Below, piece by piece: positions 18,290-27,386 of a stretch of DNA of 64,000 bases. This DNA comes from OLB6 sp964467455 (GTDB lineage Bacteria > Bacteroidota > Ignavibacteria > Kapaibacteriales > Kapaibacteriaceae). The position numbers and the translations under genes were made by a program. The notes below the pieces were generated by a model that made no database searches, had not been told where the DNA came from, and saw nothing but the letters and a program-made list of their open reading frames with translations. Position 1 is the stretch's first letter; every line of letters begins with the position of its first letter. The DNA is taken from NCBI GenBank assembly GCA_964467455.1, contig CAYXQJ010000007.1:1-64000 (forward strand). The letters are read 5' to 3'.

Positions 18290-19636
18290 TCAGTTATGCA
18301 AGATGTTGTAGGCGTTGAGTGAGTTTGCAGTTGCCGATCCACCAAGCCAATTGGTGTAGATCAACCCGGCGGCAAAGATCATGTTCGGCACTTCTTTGAG
18401 CACCGAGTCCGATTGCGCATTGATGTACTGCAACGTATAGGTACCCGGCGGGAGCATCAAGAACGGACTCGACGTAGAAGCAGACTGACTGACCTGCTTA
18501 TACGAAAGATTGGAAGCCATGGGAATGATGTATCCGGCAAGCTCCTTGACACCGATCTTGACGGCAGGTGCATCAGGGGAGAGGTGGACGAAGCGCACCA
18601 TAGCCTGGCTCAAGTTTGGCGTGGTGATGTCTTCCAAGAACAAAGATTCCGTTGCGATCGGATTACGTGTGCCGATCATGAACATCGTGTGATTGGTGCG
18701 CGCCGTGATGTTGAATGGAACATTCGACAACAATGCTGTGCCGCCGGAACCGGCAGAGTAGGTATGGTCACCGCTATTGAACGTTCGATAGTTGGATGCT
18801 GCACCGAAGTTGAGGCCGGTGATCTGCGAGACGGAACCGTCGACGGCTACATCCGTCGGTCCGGAACCGACGATGGCATTGGCAAAGATCACCTTGCCGG
18901 TAGACGTTGCACGCGTCCAGTCAATGGCTTGATCACCCGTGCCATTGTCGGTGTACATCCGAACAGCGAACGGATAGGCGTCGTCTTCGCGTAGGGTGCC
19001 GTGTATGACGATCGTGTAGGCACCTTGCGAGTTGAGCGTGACGGGATTGAATTCCATCGACCATGACGTGTCGTTCGGTTGACGTAGCGTGAAGCTATAC
19101 GAACCTGCATCTAAATCGCTATACTGAGCTACCTGTGTCCGAGTTAGTGGACCAATGAGCTTTTTATTGGTACCCGTGATCCACAACTCCAATTTGATCG
19201 AGTCCGGACCAAACGTAGCGTTCACCAGCTTGATGCGGGACTTATCTGTCGTGGTCTCGCGTGGGTCGTTTTGGAACCCCGCGGAAAATGCCGCGGCCGG
19301 CGGGAAGGCATAGACGGTGTAGGCAAGGCCTTCGCCGAGTGTTTGCTTTGAACTGTTGCGAGGGTTGGGATCACCGGCGTAGTGGACCGACACGTCGGCC
19401 TGTCCCGGCGTTGACGGGGCCACGGCTTTGTAGCCACTGCTGGTCTTATAGGTGACATTCGATGCGACCACGGTACCATTGACGCGCAAGTCAAGTGCAT
19501 CGCCGTCGTAGACGTTGTGAAGCAGACGGATCGACGTCTGACCCGGTTGCGGTCCGTTCGGATCATCATCCGAGCAGCTAACAGCGAACAACGAAAGGGC
19601 TATCAGGGCAAGCAGGATCGTGCGTATCGAGCTCAT
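18290..19636 (-). CDS. DUF4397 lipoprotein lying between the two mutase genes
   Basis: 448 residues. Starts MSSIRTILLALIALSLFAVSC, a lipoprotein signal with Cys21 followed by acidic SDDDP. Two segments match DUF4397: SIRLLHNVYDGDALDLRVNG (residues about 33-52) and AMVRFVHLSPDAPAVKIGV near the C-terminus, with further beta-rich modules between. Such proteins are envelope-anchored and of unknown role. Its ATG overlaps the stop of the upstream B12/GTPase gene by 4 bp and its stop is 3 bp from the mutase start, so it is firmly embedded in a cytoplasmic-enzyme operon, which is odd. Confidence 0.85.
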   Translation of the reverse strand: MSSIRTILLALIALSLFAVSCSDDDPNGPQPGQTSIRLLHNVYDGDALDLRVNGTVVASNVTYKTSSGYKAVAPSTPGQADVSVHYAGDPNPRNSSKQTLGEGLAYTVYAFPPAAAFSAGFQNDPRETTTDKSRIKLVNATFGPDSIKLELWITGTNKKLIGPLTRTQVAQYSDLDAGSYSFTLRQPNDTSWSMEFNPVTLNSQGAYTIVIHGTLREDDAYPFAVRMYTDNGTGDQAIDWTRATSTGKVIFANAIVGSGPTDVAVDGSVSQITGLNFGAASNYRTFNSGDHTYSAGSGGTALLSNVPFNITARTNHTMFMIGTRNPIATESLFLEDITTPNLSQAMVRFVHLSPDAPAVKIGVKELAGYIIPMASNLSYKQVSQSASTSSPFLMLPPGTYTLQYINAQSDSVLKEVPNMIFAAGLIYTNWLGGSATANSLNAYNILHN

Positions 19637-21051
19637 GGTGTACTCCGCGAAAGTGAATCTTTCAACGATTGGATCGCCCCCTTCACCTGCCATAGGGTTC
19701 GGGCGATATGTGATTGTTTGTCTACAAAGGTGTCGTAGCGTTTATTCTCATCAACGATCTCGGCCAGGTAGCGTGTGCGGGCGGGCGGAATGACGTAGAT
19801 CTTTTCGCTCATCTCATCGGTGACGTGATAGCCGGACGTCCAGTCGAGTCCACAACAGCTGATCAACAGATCGATCGTCGCACGATACAGTGTATTTGCA
19901 CCGGGGTCATTGAATTGTGATGCGATGGTGCCGTGCACCGGCATGTCGTCGGGCTTTTTGTCGAAGAGTTGACGACTGCGCTGATACTGTTTGCGAACGT
20001 CACGGAGGGCATCGAGGGCACCGCGCTTATCGAACTTGTTGAGCGCGATGATATCGGCGTAGTCGATCATGTCGATCTTTTCAAGCTGGCTTGCAGCGCC
20101 ATATTCCGGCGTCATCACATACATCGATGCATCAGCGATATCCGTGATCTGCGAGTCGCTCTGGCCGATACCGGCCGTTTCGACGATGATGAGGTCGTAG
20201 CCAGCGTAGGACAGGATGCGGATGGCATCGCGGACGTGTGGGTTGACGGCGACGTTGGCTTCGCGCGTGGCGAAGGAGCGCATGTAGACGCGCTTGTTGC
20301 TGACGGCATTCATGCGAATGCGGTCGCCCAAGAGTGCACCGCCGGTCTTGCGCTTCGAGGGATCAACGGAGACGACGGCGATGGTGCGCTCGGGTTGGTC
20401 GATGAGGAAGCGTCGGACAAGTTCATCGGTCAACGACGACTTGCCAGCACCACCGGTACCGGTGATACCCAGAACGGGAGATCGTTTTGCTGCATCAGCA
20501 AAGGCGATTCGGTCGTGTTGTCCGCGCTCAGCAAAGGTGATGGCTTGGGCAATGGCCATCGGATCCTTTTGCGCGACACGATCGGCAAGGGACGCCCCGA
20601 AGACGTCCGGCGTATCGTGGTCGCTCTTCTGGACCAAGTCATTGATCATGCCTTGGAGTCCCATGGCCCGACCATCGTCGGGCGAGTAGATGCGGGACAC
20701 TCCGTATTCGTGCAGTTCTTCGATCTCGGTTGGCAGGATGGTACCCCCGCCCCCTCCAAAGACCTTGATGTGTCCGGCCCCTGCTTCGTGGAGGAGGTCG
20801 TACATGTACTTGAAGTATTCAACGTGACCGCCCTGATACGACGTCATGGCAATGGCCTGGGCATCCTCCTGGATGGCACAGTTGACCACGTCGGCAACCG
20901 ACCGGTTGTGTCCGAGGTGGATCACTTCACAGCCGGTGGCCTGGATGATGCGGCGCATGACGTTGATCGCTGCATCGTGTCCGTCGAACAACGACGCGGC
21001 GGTGACCACGCGTATCTTGTGCGTTGGCTGATATGGCTGTGGCGACTGCAT
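19633..21051 (-). CDS. B12-binding domain fused to MeaI/ArgK-type GTPase (N-terminal half of IcmF type)
   Basis: 472 residues. Residues 1-140 form a cobalamin-binding domain: DGHD (23-26, with H25 the expected cobalt ligand), CEVIHLG, TSYQGGH, and VFGGGGGT. Residues about 190-420 form the G-protein chaperone: P-loop GITGTGGAGKSS (195-206), VSVDPSKRKTGGALLGDRIR, ETAGIGQSDSQI, and NKFD (338-341). The end (ARTRYLAEIVDENKRYDTFV) corresponds to the linker of fused IcmF. The chaperone loads adenosylcobalamin and protects the mutase encoded two genes downstream. ATG 21051 was chosen: it is 4 bp past a -7 element, whereas a TTG at 21057 overlaps that element. Confidence 0.9.
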   Translation of the reverse strand: MQSPQPYQPTHKIRVVTAASLFDGHDAAINVMRRIIQATGCEVIHLGHNRSVADVVNCAIQEDAQAIAMTSYQGGHVEYFKYMYDLLHEAGAGHIKVFGGGGGTILPTEIEELHEYGVSRIYSPDDGRAMGLQGMINDLVQKSDHDTPDVFGASLADRVAQKDPMAIAQAITFAERGQHDRIAFADAAKRSPVLGITGTGGAGKSSLTDELVRRFLIDQPERTIAVVSVDPSKRKTGGALLGDRIRMNAVSNKRVYMRSFATREANVAVNPHVRDAIRILSYAGYDLIIVETAGIGQSDSQITDIADASMYVMTPEYGAASQLEKIDMIDYADIIALNKFDKRGALDALRDVRKQYQRSRQLFDKKPDDMPVHGTIASQFNDPGANTLYRATIDLLISCCGLDWTSGYHVTDEMSEKIYVIPPARTRYLAEIVDENKRYDTFVDKQSHIARTLWQVKGAIQSLKDSLSRSTP

Positions 21052-21054
21052 GAG

Positions 21055-21062
21055 CAAAAATA
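21055..21062 (-). promoter_or_regulatory. Putative -7 element, leaderless start of the mutase operon
   Basis: TATTTTTG on the minus strand matches TAnnTTTG; its last G is 4 bp from the A of ATG 21051, so the transcript would begin at or next to the start codon. No ribosome-binding site is visible. Confidence 0.55.
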
Positions 21063-21128
21063 CTTAGGATAACGGCATGAACACGTATCCGTTATAGTTT
21101 CGGACACCGTCGTCCTCCGACCACACGG

Positions 21129-21136
21129 TAAGTTTG
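21129..21136 (+). promoter_or_regulatory. Putative -7 element, leaderless start of the beta-CASP gene
   Basis: TAAGTTTG matches TAnnTTTG and ends 5 bp before GTG 21141, the same geometry as several other genes here. It supports the GTG as start codon. Confidence 0.5.
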
Positions 21137-21140
21137 CAAC

Positions 21141-22511
21141 GTGGTCGAACTCATGATGTTAGGGGGCGCCGAAGAGATCGGTGCCAATTGTTGCTATCTC
21201 AACTTAGACGGGACAGGTATCCTGATCGATGCCGGTCTGCATCCGCGTGAGCGAACCGTTGAAGCGTTTCCGGATCTGGACGCCCTTGAAGGACGCCCCA
21301 CGGATGCCCTGGTGATCACACATGCCCACACCGATCACCTCGGTGCATTGCCCTATGTGATGAAACGTCTGCCTCACGTGCAGCCGATCATGACCCATGC
21401 TACACGCGACCTCACGCACATCATGCTGCACAACGGCGCGAAGTTGCTGCGCTCAGATGTGACGCGCCACGTCCCCAAGGACCTTCTCGCCTTCTTCCAT
21501 CGCGATCAGATCGATCTGATCCGTCAGGCCTTCGAAGCCGTGCCGTACGAAGAGCCACGCACGTTCCGTGGCTACACGGGCAACAGCGACGTGACGCTTC
21601 AACTCCACTGGGCCGGTCATATCCTCGGCTCTGCCGGCGTTGCACTCGAGAATAACGGCGTACGCATCGTCCATACCGGTGACGTCCAGTTCGACCATCA
21701 GAAGGTGATCCAACGCGCACGCCTACCGCGTACACATGCCGACATCGTCATTACCGAAGCCACCAACTGCGCCATCGACCGTGAGAACGATTTCAACGGC
21801 GAGGCCAAAAAACTCGCGGCCTTCATCAACACGATCAGTAATCGCAACGGCTCCATCCTGATCCCGTGCTTTGCCCTCGGCAAAACACAAGAGATCCTCG
21901 CCATCCTCTATGGCTTGATGAGGAAGGGGGCGATCCCACACCTGCCCATTTACTCCGGCGGTATGGGCCTTGCCATCAACAAGGTCTACGATCAGTACTG
22001 CTACACCGAACCGATGCGAGTGCCCGGTTTCGAGATCAGCGACATTCCGCAAGAGAGATTACACCGCAGCACTCTTTCCAAAGGCGACTTCTTCAAATCT
22101 CCGTCCATCGTTGTGGCACCGTCAGGCATGTTGTCCAAAGGCACGATGTCGTACGACCTCGCCCTGCGCTGGATGCAGCATGCCAACTACGGCATTGCCT
22201 TCATCGGATATCAAGACGTGGTCACACCCGGACATCAGCTGCTCTATTCAAAACACCTGGAACCGTTCGACTTCGGCGGACAAAAGGTACGCCGCATGTG
22301 TTCCGTAGAACGCTTGCGCTTCAGCGCCCACGCTTCGCTTGCGGGATTGGTGGACTACATCACCGATGTCCGACCCAAGATGGTCGTGATCATGCATGGC
22401 GAGATCGATGCGTGCGACGGTCTGGCCTACGCCTTGTCGCAGCGGCTTCCCGCCACACGCATCTTGATCCCGCGCAAAGGTGTCGCCTACACGCTTACCG
22501 ACCGATCATAG
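21141..22511 (+). CDS. Metallo-beta-lactamase/beta-CASP nuclease-family protein
   Basis: 456 residues. It has MBL motif HAHTDHLGALPY, a later HILGSAG, the HTGD metal motif, and beta-CASP landmarks (LIPCFALGKTQEIL; VVAPSGMLSKGTMSY; FSAHASLAGLVDYI; VVIMHGE). This is the YSH1/RNase J-like group acting on RNA. The N-terminus VELMMLGGAEEIGANCCYL fits initiation at GTG 21141 just after a -7 element; ATG 21153 is possible but would remove the first strand. The last 17 bp overlap the end of the convergent gene 22495-23124. Confidence 0.85.
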   Translation: MVELMMLGGAEEIGANCCYLNLDGTGILIDAGLHPRERTVEAFPDLDALEGRPTDALVITHAHTDHLGALPYVMKRLPHVQPIMTHATRDLTHIMLHNGAKLLRSDVTRHVPKDLLAFFHRDQIDLIRQAFEAVPYEEPRTFRGYTGNSDVTLQLHWAGHILGSAGVALENNGVRIVHTGDVQFDHQKVIQRARLPRTHADIVITEATNCAIDRENDFNGEAKKLAAFINTISNRNGSILIPCFALGKTQEILAILYGLMRKGAIPHLPIYSGGMGLAINKVYDQYCYTEPMRVPGFEISDIPQERLHRSTLSKGDFFKSPSIVVAPSGMLSKGTMSYDLALRWMQHANYGIAFIGYQDVVTPGHQLLYSKHLEPFDFGGQKVRRMCSVERLRFSAHASLAGLVDYITDVRPKMVVIMHGEIDACDGLAYALSQRLPATRILIPRKGVAYTLTDRS

Positions 22512-23124
22512 CCGGTACAACAACAATGTTGCCGCCGGTATGGGTGAGCTTGATGTAGTACAGTCCTGATGCAACGCCGCCGACGTTGACACTCAGACGG
22601 TCTGCCATTGGGTCAACAGATGTCGACATCACCGGACGCCGTTGAAGGTCGTACATCTCCACACGCTCCACACTTCTGTCACGCCACGATACCGTCAGAC
22701 GCTCCGAAGCAGGAAACGGCTCAACTCGCACATCGTCAGCGCGGTCGATGTCGTTGACATGGGCCACCACCGGACGCGGCCGTGTTCCGATCGTAAGAAA
22801 ACTCTTCGAATACTCCGCTCTCCTTGGCTGGTCGCTGTCTCGTACCATGATGCGATAGCGCTCGCCATACGGAAGACCCAGCGGGACTGACCATGCATAC
22901 GTGCCGACCGACGCATCAACCTGTTGCGCGATGAGTGTGAGTGTGCCGTGGGTTCCATCCCAAAGGCCGATATCAACGGCCCGTGCATCAAGATCAGTAT
23001 TCCAGCCGATCTGCATCACTCGCCCGGGCATGATGGCCTGAGCTTGGCGTCCGCCCATCGGAAAGACCGTAGCCTGGGCATCCAAGACCGTGCATGCGAG
23101 CACGATCAACAACAACATTTTCAT
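22495..23124 (-). CDS. Secreted protein with Kre9/KNH-like domain and T9SS-like C-terminal domain
   Basis: 209 residues with a signal peptide (MKMLLLIVLACTVLDAQA). The middle (PGRVMQIGWNTDLDARAVDI, then TYAWSVPLGLPYGERYRIMV) looks like the Kre9/KNH, Ser-Thr-rich domain. The last 75 residues (VEPFPASERLTVSW, VEMYDLQRRPV, VASGLYYIKL) look like a type A C-terminal sorting domain of the type IX secretion system. ATG 23124 is preceded by GAGGT at proper spacing; an upstream TTG at 23136 is rejected. It is the last gene of a three-gene secreted-protein operon. Function unknown. Confidence 0.72.
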   Translation of the reverse strand: MKMLLLIVLACTVLDAQATVFPMGGRQAQAIMPGRVMQIGWNTDLDARAVDIGLWDGTHGTLTLIAQQVDASVGTYAWSVPLGLPYGERYRIMVRDSDQPRRAEYSKSFLTIGTRPRPVVAHVNDIDRADDVRVEPFPASERLTVSWRDRSVERVEMYDLQRRPVMSTSVDPMADRLSVNVGGVASGLYYIKLTHTGGNIVVVPAMIGR

Positions 23125-23138
23125 TGTGAACCTCAATT

Positions 23139-24131
23139 CTAATTGGTGAAGGTGAAGGTTTTTGTCGTCTGCAATGTGCGTACGATGACGACGTGGACAC
23201 CGGCGATCTCTGGTCGAGAGATATCGAACTGCATCGAAGGTGGTAGGGGGCGTACTACACGCTCAATACGACCTAGGAGATCCACCACCATGATCTCGGT
23301 GATGGGTTGATCTGTTGATGTGAAGGAATACCGATCTGCCGTAACCGTACAGAACACACCCTGCCCGCCCCCTACCGATTCCTTGACGGTCGTGGGTTCA
23401 TCTGTGTACCATGCCGTAAAGATCACGGTATCGCGCAGTGGCCAACAGTCCGTACCGATGTGTTGGACCGGACGCGAGGGTTCGAATTCGATCTCTTCAT
23501 GCGAAGAGGTCCACTTGTCAAAGACGAGATCTCCGTTCGTGTCCGGGGCATAGAGATTGACACCATCAAAGACGAGGTGGATGAGTGACCGTTGCGGTGG
23601 GGCAACGAGGGCATCATCGATGATCATCGAGTCGTTCGCTGAGCGAGCTTCCGCATAGGCGCGGATGGTGTGTTGCTTGATGACTCGATACTGTCGTGTA
23701 CCGGTTTCCTCTGTGTCCCAGTACTCACAGTTGGTCTGGATCAGATACTCCACATTGTTGATGAGATCGTCATCCATCACCGGCATGGGATCTTTGGGAT
23801 AGAAGGTGATCGTGCCGACAATACTGTCCACGCGCACATCGCAGTCGATCGTATCGTACGGATGCTGATCGTTGCCGCTATCACGCAATAGGTAGGCCGG
23901 GGTGAGTACTGTGTGATCCGCTGACCGCGGTGGGATCGGTATGCCAATGCAGACCGTGATCGAGTCGGCGCAGGAGGGGACCATCGTATCGTCGTACGTA
24001 TACATCAAGAAGATCGGCGTACAGCTGAACGGTACGTTCCAATCATTGATCGTCAAGCAGTTTGTGCGAAGTTGGGCATTCAGTATGCCGGCTGCGAAGA
24101 CCGTGAGGATGATCAGCAAGATGCTACGCAT
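23139..24131 (-). CDS. Secreted protein of unknown function, possible T9SS C-terminal domain
   Basis: 330 residues, signal peptide MRSILLIILTVFAAGILNAQ, then a Cys-containing, beta-rich region (about ten cysteines, e.g. TNCLTINDW, SCADSITVCIGIPI, TNCEYW, GTDCWPL) suggesting disulfides. The end (ITEIMVVDLLGRIERVVRPL, then IAGVHVVIVRTLQTTKTFTF) has the shape of a C-terminal sorting domain. It starts 8 bp after the stop of the 1052-residue gene and is followed after 14 bp by the next secreted-protein gene. No enzymatic motif recognised. Confidence 0.7.
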   Translation of the reverse strand: MRSILLIILTVFAAGILNAQLRTNCLTINDWNVPFSCTPIFLMYTYDDTMVPSCADSITVCIGIPIPPRSADHTVLTPAYLLRDSGNDQHPYDTIDCDVRVDSIVGTITFYPKDPMPVMDDDLINNVEYLIQTNCEYWDTEETGTRQYRVIKQHTIRAYAEARSANDSMIIDDALVAPPQRSLIHLVFDGVNLYAPDTNGDLVFDKWTSSHEEIEFEPSRPVQHIGTDCWPLRDTVIFTAWYTDEPTTVKESVGGGQGVFCTVTADRYSFTSTDQPITEIMVVDLLGRIERVVRPLPPSMQFDISRPEIAGVHVVIVRTLQTTKTFTFTN

Positions 24132-24139
24132 GATAACTC

Positions 24140-27100
24140 CTATCGAATGACGGAACGTTGTGTGAAGAGGCGTGGGCGAAGATGGTATTTTGCGTTGGAA
24201 TGTTCAAGCATAAAGCGCGGATACGTTGCCGTCTTTACACCCCACCAGTTACCGGCGGATTCGACGAAGTTTCCATAGCCGAGGTGATAGTCTTGCTCAT
24301 CAGGAGGCAGTAGTGCTTTCACGAATCGCGTTCCCAGGTCGATGAGATCGCCGATGAGATCCCCACCGTCTGCGTCATCTGAGCCATAGTTCTCTGCTTT
24401 CTCGCGGGCCACATCAAGAAGATCTTGAACGCGATTCACAAAGCAGTCACCCTCATCCTTACAGTCTTCATCGTAACTGGAGACATACCACCAGGCAAGG
24501 TCTGTTCGGTCCATCCAATGGGGCTGCATCCACAACAACAGATCGTTGTACCGCTGCGGTCCGTCTTTGTCGGAATGTTCAAGTGTACATTCACCCGGCG
24601 GTGTTCCTTGCTGTTCGCTACAATCCGGCACACGCTTGAAGGCCGTCGAGATGCCGTAGAGTTTCTCTTGTGCAAGATCGCCACCGAACATCACGTGATA
24701 GATCTCGCCGTTGTTTGCGAAGATGAAATCGTTGTCGCCATCAAAGTCGAACGTGATCTCATGCAGGAAGAGTCCGTACGCCGGCAACTCCATCGTCTGC
24801 AGGATGAACCGCGATGTTGCCAGCAAGGGTTGACCGGCCATCGACTTCAACGAGGTTAGACACGTGAGGTCGATCGTGCCGCCGTGTAATGCCTGCATCC
24901 GCGGAATGGTCTGCGGATCGTTGACGCTGAAGACGACCGTCGTGATCGGAGAGCCATCAACGGGTTCAAAGCTGATGTGGGAATCGTCGGAAGACCTTAC
25001 TGTGAAGTCAAGGTCATCACGCAGTGGATCGGTCACCAATGTGTTGTCATATGAGCGGGCCTGCATGCCCCCTTCAAACACGGTGCGCATGTCGATAGGT
25101 TGGGTAAAACGTACTTTGACGACCGTTCCGTGCATGGGGACGTACTCCAATTGACGTCCACCGCGGGGTTCATCGGACAGACGCTCCCGGTAGACAACGG
25201 GATCAAGCCATCGCTCCACGACTTCGCTGTGTTTGCGGTCGTCACCGCCGGACGTGCGCATGCGAACACCAATGGCTTCGATACCGAACTTCTGCTGGAA
25301 ACATCCGCGCATGCGGATCTCGGGTTCATCGGTCGGCTCGCCTTCACACGTCAGACCGTCAAACCGCGCAATGTCGCGGTCGATGACCATAGTATAGTGG
25401 ATCTCATCGCCGATCATCTCGCCGTTACCGGGTGTAACATAGCGGTTGCGCCCATCCCAGAACTTCCATTCCTGACCGCGGATCGCTGAGCCACGAACAC
25501 GGATGCGAATCTCATCGCCACACTGCAGCGCATACGGAGTGAAGTATTGCGTAGTCTGCATGCAATGTAACTCCGACAACCCCTTCCAATAGGTCCCGCC
25601 CTTGAGGTTGGTGGTCTTCACCTCCACACGCACGTAGGTCTCGGGACGTGGACGTTTGCCGAGTAGAATATCGTCGGGATCATCAGAGTTGAGCAACACC
25701 TGTTCGATGCGCAGTTGAATGTTGCGTCGACGTACATGGAAGGTGACCGTGTTCTCCGGATCCATCAACGGCGCGGTAACACAATATTCTTCGGCAGAGG
25801 GTACATCGACGCGTTGTCCGTCAGCCGCGATCGTATATCCAATGATCTCCCAGCAGCGTTCCGCACGAACGCAGATGGTACGTTCACCCGGTACCGCATC
25901 TTCGTATTCTCGCGGTGTGGTGAACACAACGGCCTCTTCAACATTGAATCCCGGTGTCGCCTCTTCGTCTTGGATGGCTCCTCGCAGTACATAGTGTTCC
26001 GATGTGGGCGACACTTTGCGAAAGGAGGGTTTGATCTTGACGATGGTTGTAGATGTATTGGCAGAATGCACGACGACTGACGGAGCCGAGGATCCCTTGA
26101 TCGCCGTACCCGAACCCTGCCACGTTGAGAAGGAGAAGGACGCGTCGGCTTGTGCCACCAAACGCACGTCGCGTTGTCCATCATGCAATCGCAGACGCAT
26201 CGAGTCGGTGACGGTGACGAACTTGACGTTGTCGATACCGTAGACGGTAACACTACCGCCGGAGTCGACCACGATATCTACATCGACGGTGTCGATGCGC
26301 TCCAGTATGGCCTCGATGGGAATAGTCGATGCTAATCGTTCACACGGAATGTCGACCTTGAGATGTCGTTCATCCGAAAGGGTGAGTAGGGGGCTTTCCC
26401 AGCGGACAAATCTCCATCGCGTCTCAGCATCGTCGATGGCCGTGAGGTCGACCGTCACACCGTTGACGGCAATGTGTTCTTGAGCACGATAGGCCTCTAT
26501 GAGATGTGCCGGCACTTGACGGCCGTCAACAGCACGCGCCGTGATGCTGACCCTGCTCGCGCTTCGCACGACCGTTGTGTAGGTACGGTCGTCCAACACG
26601 TCGCCGGTGTACCGACTCATCGTGCCGCGCAGCTCCATGGGCTGTCCAACAGGCCAGCGTTGTCGCGGCGTGAGCGTGAGCGTCTTACCGTCATCACTCA
26701 ACGCAAAGCCATGTTCGATCGGCATCGGCCAGTTGGGCATGTCGGATGTCGACAGCGTCAGCGACTGCAGCACATCCGGAAGATCGGCGGCGATCGACCG
26801 ATTGAAGTGCAGCGTGATCGGTGCATCACACGTGATCAGGTCCGCCCCCTCCAAGGAACACGATAGGATGCGTGGTACATCGAGAGCTGTGGTGAACTGT
26901 ATCTCTTCGGGTGGTAGGGGTGCGAAACCACCGATGAGGGTCACACCGCTCACGACGCATCGATATCGTGTTCCGGGAGTGAGAGGGCGCGGGCGAAAGG
27001 TGAGTGTGCGCTCGTCGGTGAGGGTATAGGTCCCCAGGACGGGATGACCGTCCGCGCCGACGAGCAACACGGTGGGAGCAGGGGCGATCACGATGCCGCG

Positions 27101-27298
27101 TTCGGCATCGGGATAGTTGAAGCTGATACTGGCCGGTTCGATCGGCGCCGGAGCGCGGATGACGATGGCCGCGGATGGGTCGACGTTGTCGAGGTCGTTC
27201 GTGGGGAAGACGAACAGCGATGGCACTTGCGCCGACAACGGAAGCGCAAGGACGATGAGGGTGACACAGTAGAGTGTCAAACGCAGGGCAGTTGGCAT
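24140..27298 (-). CDS. Large secreted protein with SbsA/Big_5-type Ig-like domains
   Basis: 1052 residues, signal peptide (LTLYCVTLIVLALPLSAQ). Residues about 25-245 contain two bacterial Ig-like domains of the SbsA/Big_5 type (DERTLTFRPRPLTPGTRYRC; DGKTLTLTPRQRWPVGQPME). The middle has further beta-rich segments with several cysteines, and a third Big_5-like stretch starts near GTVVKVRFTQPIDMRTVFEG. The C-terminal 200 residues are acidic and aromatic (FDFDGDNDFIF, DRTDLAWWYVSSYDEDC) with no recognised domain. It is the first gene of an operon with the next two secreted proteins. Role unknown; probably surface or extracellular. Confidence 0.72.
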   Translation of the reverse strand: MPTALRLTLYCVTLIVLALPLSAQVPSLFVFPTNDLDNVDPSAAIVIRAPAPIEPASISFNYPDAERGIVIAPAPTVLLVGADGHPVLGTYTLTDERTLTFRPRPLTPGTRYRCVVSGVTLIGGFAPLPPEEIQFTTALDVPRILSCSLEGADLITCDAPITLHFNRSIAADLPDVLQSLTLSTSDMPNWPMPIEHGFALSDDGKTLTLTPRQRWPVGQPMELRGTMSRYTGDVLDDRTYTTVVRSASRVSITARAVDGRQVPAHLIEAYRAQEHIAVNGVTVDLTAIDDAETRWRFVRWESPLLTLSDERHLKVDIPCERLASTIPIEAILERIDTVDVDIVVDSGGSVTVYGIDNVKFVTVTDSMRLRLHDGQRDVRLVAQADASFSFSTWQGSGTAIKGSSAPSVVVHSANTSTTIVKIKPSFRKVSPTSEHYVLRGAIQDEEATPGFNVEEAVVFTTPREYEDAVPGERTICVRAERCWEIIGYTIAADGQRVDVPSAEEYCVTAPLMDPENTVTFHVRRRNIQLRIEQVLLNSDDPDDILLGKRPRPETYVRVEVKTTNLKGGTYWKGLSELHCMQTTQYFTPYALQCGDEIRIRVRGSAIRGQEWKFWDGRNRYVTPGNGEMIGDEIHYTMVIDRDIARFDGLTCEGEPTDEPEIRMRGCFQQKFGIEAIGVRMRTSGGDDRKHSEVVERWLDPVVYRERLSDEPRGGRQLEYVPMHGTVVKVRFTQPIDMRTVFEGGMQARSYDNTLVTDPLRDDLDFTVRSSDDSHISFEPVDGSPITTVVFSVNDPQTIPRMQALHGGTIDLTCLTSLKSMAGQPLLATSRFILQTMELPAYGLFLHEITFDFDGDNDFIFANNGEIYHVMFGGDLAQEKLYGISTAFKRVPDCSEQQGTPPGECTLEHSDKDGPQRYNDLLLWMQPHWMDRTDLAWWYVSSYDEDCKDEGDCFVNRVQDLLDVAREKAENYGSDDADGGDLIGDLIDLGTRFVKALLPPDEQDYHLGYGNFVESAGNWWGVKTATYPRFMLEHSNAKYHLRPRLFTQRSVIR

Positions 27299-27386
27299 AG
27301 ATGGCCTCAGCGAAAGCGTGAGAGACCCGCCTTTACGGTTTTTGGCGGCTATATGGTACGTGCCATCAGCCCCCTAAAACGTGACA

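Noticed and set aside
19933..21072. 379-codon plus-strand ORF opposite the B12/GTPase gene
   Set aside because: Antisense to well-conserved motifs; no domain and no ribosome site.
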